Source: Actinomycetota bacterium
GTDB lineage: Bacteria > Actinomycetota > Actinomycetes > Nanopelagicales > Nanopelagicaceae
Assembly: GCA_009704285.1 (NCBI GenBank)
Contig: WLEM01000043.1
Span: 1-5,653, forward strand
DNA length: 5,653 bases
Direction: 5' to 3'
Below, one piece after another: positions 1 to 5,653 of the stretch. Below the pieces are notes generated by a model. It worked only from the letters and a program-made list of their open reading frames with translations, made no database searches and was not told the origin of the DNA. Positions within the stretch are counted from its first letter, which is position 1; every line of letters starts with the position of its first letter. The position numbers were made by a program, and so were the translations under genes.

Positions 1-30
1 CCCTACACCGCATTATTTGGAAAGGCTTGA
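1..30 (+). CDS. Possible 3' end of an upstream gene (partial)
   Basis: Frame 1 is open from the window edge for nine codons (PYTALFGKA) and then ends at TGA 28-30. This stop lies 7 nt before the ATG of the MMPL gene, and the proposed ribosome binding site of that gene would overlap it. Such close packing matches the rest of the window, so the MMPL gene could be a downstream member of a longer operon. Nine codons are far too few to identify a product or to prove coding, and an open frame of this length is expected by chance. It could equally be a leader region. Confidence 0.25.
   Translation, partial: PYTALFGKA
19..25 (+). promoter_or_regulatory. Ribosome binding site of the MMPL gene
   Basis: GGAAAGG is a purine-rich Shine-Dalgarno-like stretch that ends 12 nt before ATG 38, slightly long but usable. 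It favours ATG 38 over the in-frame TTG at 17, which has only pyrimidine-rich, SD-less sequence in front of it and overlaps this site. Confidence 0.5.
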
Positions 31-37
31 ATCACCC

Positions 38-2221
38 ATGGCAACAAAAACAAAGAGCAAAACTTCGATTAAAGGTCGCAAGCCACTATGGATTGCAATC
101 GTGGCGATCATCGCCTGGCTAGGTATTTCATCAGTTGCTGGACCAACCTTTGGAAAGCTCTCTACAGTTCAAGAAAATGATAATGCTGCCTTTTTACCAG
201 ATAACGCTGAATCTACTTTAGCTAGCAAGGTAATTGTTAAGTTCACCGATAGCTCAAATGATCAAATTCCTACTTTATTGGTGTTTTTGGGTGATGTTGA
301 TCCAAAGAAGAATCCAGTAAAATTGGCTGAAATTCAAAATTATTTAAACACATTGGGTGACAAAATATTGCCAGAGTCAGGCAAATCAATTAGCTCTTAT
401 ATTGTGCCGGGATTTCCAATTCAAGCTATTCCATCAGAGGATGGCAAAGCAGCGCTGGCCAATATTGCGCTTAATTCTGATATCGGGCAAGAAAATATTG
501 AAGAGAAGCCAACCTTGCCAATTCTTATTGAGTTTATACGCGAGGATTTAAAGGAAAACTTTGAAGCCAAGAATCTAACGACCCATGTAACTGGTTTTGG
601 TGGAATTTTTGCAGATTTATTTGGTGCTTTCGGATCAATTGATACAACCTTGCTCCTAACAACTTTGATAGTTGTATCAATTATTTTGATAGTTGTTTAC
701 CGTTCTCCATTGCTCTGGATTCTGCCGTTGTTTACTGCAGTTACAGCCTTGTCATTAGCTGGAACTGTGGTCTATTTCCTGGCAAAGGCAGGCACTATTG
801 ACTTAAATGGACAGTCGCAGGGAATTCTTTCAGTATTGGTTTTGGGCGCTGCAACCGACTATGCCTTGCTGCTCATTGCCAGGTATCGAGAAGAGTTGCA
901 TCATCATGAGTCACGATATGACGCGATGAAAGTTGCATTGCGTGGCGTAGTTGAACCAATTCTTGCTTCAGGATCAACAGTTATCGCTGGCCTATTAGTA
1001 CTTCTTTTAAGTCAATTGTCTGGCAACAGAGGCTTAGGCCCAGTAGGTGCGATTGGAATCGCATCAGCAATGATCACCGTACTTACATTTTTGCCAGCAC
1101 TTCTAGTCGTTTTTGGTCGATGGATTTTCTGGCCAAAGATTCCGCGCTTTGATGATGTTGATGAACAATTAAGTGGTACTTGGGCAAAAATTGGTGCTGC
1201 AGTAGAAAAGAATCCAAAGCGAATTTGGATTTCAACTGCACTGCTACTAACCATTTTCGCTGGTTTTTCTTTCACGCTTAAGGCAGATGGATTGGCCAAT
1301 ACTGAGGCTTTCACAAGTAAAACAGATTCTGTAATTGGACTTGAAAAGTTAGGTGAGCATTTCCCAAGTGGTGAGGGATCTCCAGTTGAGATCGTCGTGA
1401 AAGAAAATGATGTTGCCGCCGCAACTGCAGCTCTTATAAGTGTTGCTAACGTGGCTTTTGTTGAGCCAATTGTTGCTGGTCAAAAGATTCCAGGACAACC
1501 TACTCCACCAATCAAAGTGGTAGAGGGCAAAGTGTTACTAAATGCTACTTTAAAGGTTGCACCGGATTCAGTTGAAGCCAGAAATACAATTCCACTTATT
1601 CGAGATGCTGTGAAAGAGGTCGACAAAGATATTTTGGTCGGCGGTGGCACGGCAGTTCAATACGACACCGATGTGGCATCACGTCAAGACAATCGACTGA
1701 TCATTCCAATCGTGCTGGTGATTATTGGAATTATTCTCGGCTTGTTATTGCGAAGCATTTTGGCTGCCGGCATTCTCTTGCTGACAGTTGTGCTTTCGTT
1801 CATGGCTACCCTCGGTGTGTGCCAATTGGTCTTTGAGCACGTCTTTGGTTTTGCTGGCGCAGATGCTTCATTCCCTCTCTTTGCCTTTATCTTTTTAGTG
1901 GCATTGGGAATTGATTACAACATCTTCTTGATGACTAGAGTTAGAGAAGAGGCTATGAAGATCGGAACTCGTAAGGGTGTAATTAAGGGCCTAACGGTAA
2001 CTGGTGGAGTAATTACCTCAGCTGGAATTGTTTTGGCTGCAACATTTGCCGTCCTTGGCATCTTGCCACTGGTATTCCTAGCTCAACTTGGTTTTGCAGT
2101 TGCCTTTGGAGTTTTGCTAGACACAATAGTTGTTCGATCTTTGTTAGTTCCAGCTCTGGTTCACGTAATGGGACCAAAGATTTGGTGGCCATCAAAGTTG
2201 CAATATGAGGGTAAGAAGTAG
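38..2221 (+). CDS. MMPL family (RND superfamily) transporter
   Basis: Predicted inner-membrane, proton-driven exporter of lipids or other hydrophobic compounds; the substrate is unknown. From ATG 38 it is 727 aa with the full duplicated MMPL layout: TM1 near residues 16-35, first extracytoplasmic porter segment about 36-200, TM2-TM6 about 203-360, a cytoplasmic linker, TM7 about 396-413, second porter segment about 414-552, and TM8-TM12 about 553-708. Both halves carry the Asp-Tyr pair in the central helix, D274-Y275 (context GAATDYALLLIARYREE) and D626-Y627 (context GIDYNIFLMTRVREE), which in MmpL3 form the proton relay. It lacks the long cytoplasmic C-terminal tail of mycobacterial MmpL3, ending about 19 residues after the last helix, so it resembles the shorter MMPL proteins of Streptomyces and relatives. 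A longer form from TTG 17 (734 aa) is possible but has no ribosome binding site. The gene lies 9 nt before a Gfo/Idh/MocA oxidoreductase gene, probably in one operon. Family is confident, function is not. Confidence 0.93.
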   Translation: MATKTKSKTSIKGRKPLWIAIVAIIAWLGISSVAGPTFGKLSTVQENDNAAFLPDNAESTLASKVIVKFTDSSNDQIPTLLVFLGDVDPKKNPVKLAEIQNYLNTLGDKILPESGKSISSYIVPGFPIQAIPSEDGKAALANIALNSDIGQENIEEKPTLPILIEFIREDLKENFEAKNLTTHVTGFGGIFADLFGAFGSIDTTLLLTTLIVVSIILIVVYRSPLLWILPLFTAVTALSLAGTVVYFLAKAGTIDLNGQSQGILSVLVLGAATDYALLLIARYREELHHHESRYDAMKVALRGVVEPILASGSTVIAGLLVLLLSQLSGNRGLGPVGAIGIASAMITVLTFLPALLVVFGRWIFWPKIPRFDDVDEQLSGTWAKIGAAVEKNPKRIWISTALLLTIFAGFSFTLKADGLANTEAFTSKTDSVIGLEKLGEHFPSGEGSPVEIVVKENDVAAATAALISVANVAFVEPIVAGQKIPGQPTPPIKVVEGKVLLNATLKVAPDSVEARNTIPLIRDAVKEVDKDILVGGGTAVQYDTDVASRQDNRLIIPIVLVIIGIILGLLLRSILAAGILLLTVVLSFMATLGVCQLVFEHVFGFAGADASFPLFAFIFLVALGIDYNIFLMTRVREEAMKIGTRKGVIKGLTVTGGVITSAGIVLAATFAVLGILPLVFLAQLGFAVAFGVLLDTIVVRSLLVPALVHVMGPKIWWPSKLQYEGKK

Positions 2222-2223
2222 GA
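2220..2223 (+). promoter_or_regulatory. Ribosome binding site of the Gfo/Idh/MocA gene
   Basis: AGGA overlaps the TAG stop of the MMPL gene (2219-2221) and sits 7 nt before ATG 2231. The spacing is good and supports both this start and translational coupling of the two genes. Confidence 0.6.
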
Positions 2224-2230
2224 TCTAGTT

Positions 2231-3241
2231 ATGGCTCCCCGCGTTGGTATCGCAGGATACGGTTTAGCGGGGCGGTACTTTCATGCACCACTTTTGCGTG
2301 GAGCAGGTTTTGAAGTTGCGGCAATACTTACAACTAATTCTGCACGTATCTCAAATGCAAAAACTGATTTTCCACAAGCAAAAATTGTTGAAAATATTGA
2401 TGATCTACTAAATTGCAAACTAGATCTACTTGTTGTTGCCTCTACAAATGATGTCCACGCAGCGCAAGCTATAGCCAGTTTAAAAGCTGGGGTACCAGTT
2501 GTAGTTGATAAGCCAATGGGGCGAACTTTAAAAGAGACACAAGAGATAATTGATGTGTCAAAACAAACTGGCGTACCAGTAACAACCTATTTCAATCGTA
2601 AGTGGGATTCAGATTCTTTGACAATAAAGAAAGTTTTAGCAGATGGTGTCTTGGGTAAAATCTTTCGGTTGGAGTCAAGGTTTGAAGTTTTTAAACCAAA
2701 ATTAAAGGGAGATTCTTGGCGTGAAAATCAAAGCGCAGCTGAAGGTGGGGGAAATCTTCTAGATTTACAACCACACCTGCTCTCAACCGCTCTTGATTGG
2801 TTTGGCGCAGCGGAGTTGATCTCCTCATCCGTTAGATCAATTCGAGGTGCATCAGATGATGACATAGTTTTAGTACTCAAACATAGAAATGGAGTTGATT
2901 CATACTTGTCAGCAAGTGCGATTATGGGAGCAACTGGTCCAAGAATTAGATTAGTTGGTGATCAAGCAACATTAATTATTCAGGAGCTAGATCCACAAGA
3001 GAGCCTGCTTAAAGCAGGGGGACAACCAGTAGATGGTAAGTGGCAACAGAGCACCAAGTCACAAGCTTTTATTCATAAGGGCTCTGAGGTGATCGCCTAC
3101 CCAAGTGTTGATGGAAATTACACCGAGTTTTATTCACTAGTAAAAGCAGCATTATCTGGTTCACCTTGGCCAGTTACTACCGATGAAGCGTTAGCGGTTG
3201 CAAAGATTATTGATCAAGCACGTGAGATCAGCTTTAGATAA
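2231..3241 (+). CDS. Gfo/Idh/MocA family NAD(P)-dependent oxidoreductase
   Basis: Predicted cytosolic dehydrogenase or reductase acting on a sugar, inositol or related polyol; the substrate cannot be read from the sequence. The N-terminal Rossmann fold has the dinucleotide motif G9-x-G11-xx-G14. The family's EKP motif appears as D93-K94-P95, with K94 the expected catalytic lysine. N122-RKWDSD-D128 and the following ESRFEVFKPK region resemble scyllo-inositol dehydrogenases of the IolW (YvaA) and YdgJ branch. The catalytic D-x-x-x-H pair is D178/H182 in the segment GGGNLLDLQPHLL, so the enzyme looks intact. Within it, the glycine often found two residues before the histidine is Q180, and the Asp often found three residues after it is S185. 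At 336 aa the length is normal. The gene begins 9 nt after the MMPL gene and ends 2 nt before the FAD oxidoreductase gene. It could act on any of several polyols or an amino-sugar; IolW-like activity is only a suggestion. Confidence 0.92.
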   Translation: MAPRVGIAGYGLAGRYFHAPLLRGAGFEVAAILTTNSARISNAKTDFPQAKIVENIDDLLNCKLDLLVVASTNDVHAAQAIASLKAGVPVVVDKPMGRTLKETQEIIDVSKQTGVPVTTYFNRKWDSDSLTIKKVLADGVLGKIFRLESRFEVFKPKLKGDSWRENQSAAEGGGNLLDLQPHLLSTALDWFGAAELISSSVRSIRGASDDDIVLVLKHRNGVDSYLSASAIMGATGPRIRLVGDQATLIIQELDPQESLLKAGGQPVDGKWQQSTKSQAFIHKGSEVIAYPSVDGNYTEFYSLVKAALSGSPWPVTTDEALAVAKIIDQAREISFR

Positions 3242-3243
3242 GA

Positions 3244-4389
3244 ATGAATTTTGATTGCATAGTTGTTGGTGCAGGTCTTGCCGGAATTACTGCAGCACGT
3301 ACGGTGCAGCAGGCAGGTAACTCAGTTTTACTACTTGAAGCTAGTGATCAGGTTGGTGGTCGGGTAAGAAGTGATGTAGTTGATGGGTTTATTTGCGATC
3401 GTGGGTTTCAAGTGATTAATCCGAAGTATCCCCAAGTAGTAAAAAGTAAGTTAATCAAAGAGTTAGATTTTAAGTACATATCTGGAAAAATTAGGTTGGC
3501 AGATGAACAAATTAAGGTCGGCTATAGCCTCTCAACATTTTCACCAAAGTTAGGATCATTAAATCAAAAGTTTAAGTTTCTCAAATTTGTTGCAAGCCCA
3601 AAGGTTAAAAATGAGAAGAGTTTTGGTCACTACACAACTGAGCTTCCAGATCTCTATCAAAAGGTCCTAAAACCATTTCTCTCAGGTGTTTTTTTAACAG
3701 ATCCACAAGAGATCGCATCTGATGTAGCACAGGAGATCTTGCGTAGTTTTGTGAAATCTTTGCCTGGAGTTCCAGCAGCTGGTGTGGGGGAGTTTTCCAG
3801 AGCTTTGGCAAGGCCGATTCAAAACCTTAAGTTAAATGAGAGTGTGCAATCTGTATCAAATGGTCAAGTAATAACTAATCACGGTACTTATCGAGGTAGA
3901 TATATTATTGTGGCAACAGATCCGACTACCGCAGCTCAACTACTTAGTGGCGTGCAATTGCCTAAGATGCTATCTAGTACAACCGCTTACTTTGCAACAA
4001 ATCAACTACCGAGTGATTCAAAGAATCTAGTCGTATCTAGTAAATCAAAGTTAGTTAACTCAATAGTTATCAGCCAAGTCTCTAGTAAGTACGCACCCAT
4101 TGGCCAACATCTGGTAAGTGCAACCTGTCTTACCGCTATTACTGAAAGTGTTTTTCGCAAAGAGCTCGCAGAGATTTGGCAGACAAATACGCACTCATGG
4201 GAGTACGTGGCAAGGTATGAGATAAAGCAATCTCTACCTGCTCACCTACCGGGGGTGAGTAAAACAAAGAGTGCAAAGTTTTCAGATCAGATATATCTTG
4301 CCGGAGATCATATGGCTGTGCCATCCCAGCAAGGTGCTATGCAAAGTGGCTTTTTAGCAGCGCGAGCGATTAATCAACTAATTCAGTAA
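3244..4389 (+). CDS. FAD-dependent oxidoreductase, amine oxidase / protoporphyrinogen oxidase-like
   Basis: Predicted flavoprotein of the flavin-containing amine oxidase superfamily. The N-terminus has the FAD-binding Rossmann motif G9-A-G11-LA-G14, the acidic E32 that contacts the ribose of FAD, and the GGRVRS segment (38-43). D52-RGFQV follows, typical of a branch of uncharacterised bacterial and plant amine-oxidase-like proteins. The C-terminus has the second flavin-binding segment around AGDHMAVPSQQGAMQSG (G354-D355), followed by the usual closing helix. At 381 aa it is shorter than true protoporphyrinogen oxidases or phytoene desaturases, which usually exceed 450 aa, so neither function should be assigned. 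No transmembrane segment is evident. ATG 3244 follows the previous stop by 2 nt with only a weak purine stretch before it, so translation is probably coupled. Its last 20 bp overlap the 3' end of the opposing epimerase gene. The substrate is unknown. Confidence 0.9.
   Translation: MNFDCIVVGAGLAGITAARTVQQAGNSVLLLEASDQVGGRVRSDVVDGFICDRGFQVINPKYPQVVKSKLIKELDFKYISGKIRLADEQIKVGYSLSTFSPKLGSLNQKFKFLKFVASPKVKNEKSFGHYTTELPDLYQKVLKPFLSGVFLTDPQEIASDVAQEILRSFVKSLPGVPAAGVGEFSRALARPIQNLKLNESVQSVSNGQVITNHGTYRGRYIIVATDPTTAAQLLSGVQLPKMLSSTTAYFATNQLPSDSKNLVVSSKSKLVNSIVISQVSSKYAPIGQHLVSATCLTAITESVFRKELAEIWQTNTHSWEYVARYEIKQSLPAHLPGVSKTKSAKFSDQIYLAGDHMAVPSQQGAMQSGFLAARAINQLIQ
4370..4389. other. Tail-to-tail overlap of two convergent genes
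   Basis: The FAD oxidoreductase gene ends with TAA at 4387-4389 on the plus strand, and the epimerase gene ends with TAA read from 4372 to 4370 on the minus strand. Both proteins continue their family C-termini up to these stops, so the 20-bp overlap is coding on both strands. No hairpin with a T-run is visible on either side of it. Confidence 0.85.
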
Positions 4390-5257
4390 GTGCTGCAAGA
4401 AGATGTGGGTAGTCAAACTCAAAATCGTTATCTAGCAAAACCTTTGGCATAACTCTCTTTGATCCTAAAATTTCAGTTGAAAATCCACCCAGCACAGCAC
4501 GAAGTGCAAAGGCAGGAGCAGGAAAAAATGCCGGTCGCTTTAATGCTCTAGCTAATGCTGCGGTGAACTGTTGATTAGTCACCGGATTTGGTGAGGTGAT
4601 GTTAACTGGGCCCTCGATTTTGGAATTCATTAAAAAAATCATCGCTCGAATCTGATCATGCAAAGTAATCCAAGACCACCATTGTTTACCCGAACCTAAC
4701 TTTCCGCCCAAACCAAATTTAAAGATTGGCAACATCCTGCCTAGCGCGCCTCCTGTGGGATCTAAAACTAAGCCTGTTCTTAACTTAACTGTTCGAACGC
4801 TAGGGGCTTGGTTTGCAACTAACTCCCACTCACGGCAAACAATAGATAAAAAGTCCTCGCCACCACGATCTGTTTCAGTTACTGATCTATCGCCAGTTTC
4901 ACCGTAATAACCAATTGCACTAGCTGAGATAAAGACCTCTGGTTGGATTTGCTCACATGCATTGGCAATTGTCGTTGTGCTGAGCAATCTTGAGTTTAAA
5001 ATTTCTGATCGATAAGCAGCAGACCAGCGTTTATCTCCAACACCAGCTCCTGCAAGATGAAAGACCGCATCAGCACCCTCTAGCCCAGCTAGATCGATCT
5101 CTCCTTTAAGTGGATTCCAACTTACTTCATCAGATACTCGGGCAGCCCGTCTAACAACTTTGATTACCTGGTGACCTTCACTTTTTAGTTGCGCACAAAG
5201 AGCACTACCAATTAATCCAGATGCACCGGTTACGGCAATTTTTTTCTGTTTAGCCAA
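4370..5257 (-). CDS. TIGR01777 family epimerase (YfcH / SDR39U1-like)
   Basis: Predicted NAD(P)-binding protein of the extended short-chain dehydrogenase/reductase superfamily. The family includes E. coli YfcH and human SDR39U1; its reaction is not established, and the label 'SulA cell-division inhibitor' seen on some homologues is not a catalytic assignment. The Rossmann motif TGASGLIG is at residues 10-17. The family signatures follow: HLAGAGVGDKRW (67-78), SASAIGYYGE (111-120) with tyrosines 117/118 in the active-site region, LRTGLVL (159-165), the MLPIFKFGLGGKLGSGKQW block (175-193) and SPNPVTN (222-228). The C-terminal DUF1731 region runs to about residue 290. The length of 295 aa is normal. 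The start is TTG at 5257: an in-frame stop four codons upstream leaves no earlier start, and the Rossmann strand begins only six residues in. It lies 1 nt after the E2 gene, so the two are almost certainly co-transcribed and translationally coupled. Mycobacterium has the same E2-epimerase order (Rv2215-Rv2216). Confidence 0.94.
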   Translation of the reverse strand: MAKQKKIAVTGASGLIGSALCAQLKSEGHQVIKVVRRAARVSDEVSWNPLKGEIDLAGLEGADAVFHLAGAGVGDKRWSAAYRSEILNSRLLSTTTIANACEQIQPEVFISASAIGYYGETGDRSVTETDRGGEDFLSIVCREWELVANQAPSVRTVKLRTGLVLDPTGGALGRMLPIFKFGLGGKLGSGKQWWSWITLHDQIRAMIFLMNSKIEGPVNITSPNPVTNQQFTAALARALKRPAFFPAPAFALRAVLGGFSTEILGSKRVMPKVLLDNDFEFDYPHLLAALTELVD

Positions 5258-5258
5258 G

Positions 5259-5653
5259 TTACAAACCTAAATCAGATTCGAATCGACCCTCTTCTAATCT
5301 TTCTTTTAATGTTACTAAGAAACGTGCTGCATCAGCACCATCAACGACGCGGTGATCATAGGAGAGTGCTAGATAGACCATGGATCTAATTGCAATGGTC
5401 TCGCCACCATCTGCACCCTTAACAACCATTGGTCTTTTAACAACTGCGCCAAGGCCCAAAATCGCAACCTGTGGCTGATTAATAATCGGTGTATCAAACA
5501 AGGCCCCACGTGATCCAGTATTTGTGATGGTGAATGTTCCGCCACCTAACTCATCAGGCGTAATTTTGTTTTCACGAGTTCTTGCAGCTACATCAGAAAT
5601 CTTTCGGGCAATCCCACCCATGTTTAGATCCCCGGCATCTTTAACTACGGGAA
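5259..5653 (-). CDS. sucB: Dihydrolipoamide acyltransferase (E2), C-terminal part of the catalytic domain (partial)
   Basis: E2 component of a 2-oxoacid dehydrogenase complex, which moves the acyl group from the lipoyl arm to coenzyme A in the cytosol. Only the last ~130 residues are in the window; the frame stays open through the edge at 5653 (upstream residues [10 protein letters not shown]), so the internal Met at 5621 is not the true start. The lipoyl and E1/E3-binding domains would lie beyond the edge. Visible catalytic-domain features are [20 protein letters not shown], the [10 protein letters not shown] strand, and the active-site motif [14 protein letters not shown], with the catalytic histidine at 5352-5354 and the aspartate at 5340-5342. 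The end [10 protein letters not shown] closely matches the actinobacterial family named SucB. In actinobacteria this protein (DlaT in Mycobacterium) is the E2 of pyruvate dehydrogenase and may be shared with the 2-oxoglutarate complex, so 'sucB' is the conventional label, not proof of succinyl specificity. The epimerase gene follows 1 nt after its TAA stop. Confidence 0.93.
   Translation of the reverse strand, partial: PVVKDAGDLNMGGIARKISDVAARTRENKITPDELGGGTFTITNTGSRGALFDTPIINQPQVAILGLGAVVKRPMVVKGADGGETIAIRSMVYLALSYDHRVVDGADAARFLVTLKERLEEGRFESDLGL
5266..5270 (-). promoter_or_regulatory. Ribosome binding site of the epimerase gene
   Basis: On the minus strand TTAGG lies 8 nt before the TTG start at 5257, inside the last codons of the E2 gene. 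It supports the non-ATG start and suggests re-initiation by ribosomes that finish the E2 gene. Confidence 0.5.

Noticed and set aside
1..13. Divergent gene start on the minus strand (ATG read from 13).
   Set aside because: Only four codons fit in the window and there would be 24 bp between opposing starts, leaving no room for promoters.
17..37. N-terminal extension of the MMPL protein from TTG 17 (seven extra residues).
   Set aside because: No ribosome binding site precedes TTG 17, whereas ATG 38 has GGAAAGG upstream and places a short basic stretch before TM1 as expected.
665..680. Inverted repeat TTGATA-GTTG-TATCAA as an operator or hairpin.
   Set aside because: It is inside TM2 coding sequence of the MMPL gene, AT-rich and short, and overlaps a codon-level repeat; chance is sufficient.
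1012..1314. 100-codon open frame on the minus strand.
   Set aside because: It lies wholly opposite well-conserved MMPL codons, shows no recognisable domain and has no ribosome binding context; the same holds for the shorter opposite-strand and out-of-frame open frames at 357-551, 2013-2195, 3605-3811 and 4139-4324.
4241..4259. Perfect 6-bp inverted repeat CTCACC / GGTGAG with a 7-nt loop as a terminator.
   Set aside because: It lies inside the FAD oxidoreductase gene and is followed by TAAAACAAAG on the plus strand and by no T-run on the minus strand; it is best explained by coding sequence.
3244..4389. Assignment as protoporphyrinogen oxidase (hemG/hemY) or phytoene desaturase (crtI).
   Set aside because: The protein shares the FAD-binding motifs but is shorter than either and sits with no heme or carotenoid genes; only the superfamily is supported.
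4357..4396. GCAGC / GCTGC pairing across the convergent overlap as a bidirectional terminator.
   Set aside because: The stem is only 5 bp with a 30-nt loop and there is no T-run after it on either strand.

Overview
The window reads as a gene-dense stretch of core chromosome from a low-to-middle GC actinobacterium. The best guess is a streamlined freshwater lineage of the acI / Nanopelagicales type (Planktophila or Nanopelagicus relatives). Three things point there: the C-terminal part of an E2 acyltransferase that closely resembles the actinobacterial SucB/DlaT type; the adjacency of that gene to a TIGR01777-family epimerase, as in Mycobacterium (Rv2215-Rv2216); and AT-leaning base composition with almost no intergenic DNA (gaps of 9, 2 and 1 nt and one 20-bp overlap). 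The lineage is inferred; no rRNA or marker gene is present.

Plus strand, 38-4389: three closely packed genes that look like one transcription unit. They encode a complete 12-TM MMPL/RND-type exporter (727 aa), a Gfo/Idh/MocA-family NAD(P)-dependent oxidoreductase of the IolW/YdgJ type (336 aa), and an FAD-dependent amine-oxidase/protoporphyrinogen-oxidase-like oxidoreductase (381 aa). The first 30 bases may be the tail of a further upstream gene. The promoter lies outside the window.

Minus strand, 5653 down to 4370: the C-terminal ~130 residues of the dihydrolipoamide acyltransferase (E2) of a 2-oxoacid dehydrogenase complex, then, after 1 nt, a TIGR01777/SDR39U1-type epimerase with a TTG start. 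The epimerase converges on the FAD oxidoreductase and their 3' ends overlap by 20 bp. No intrinsic terminator is visible between the two units.

The E2 gene is central metabolism and the other four are common families without a precise substrate. I see no RNA genes, mobile elements, CRISPR arrays, long repeats or gene-free stretches, and nothing that makes a convincing case for an undescribed system. The observations worth a second look are modest: the pairing of an exporter with two redox enzymes, the tail-to-tail overlap, the absence of lipB/lipA directly after the epimerase, and altered residues near the active site of the Gfo/Idh/MocA protein.
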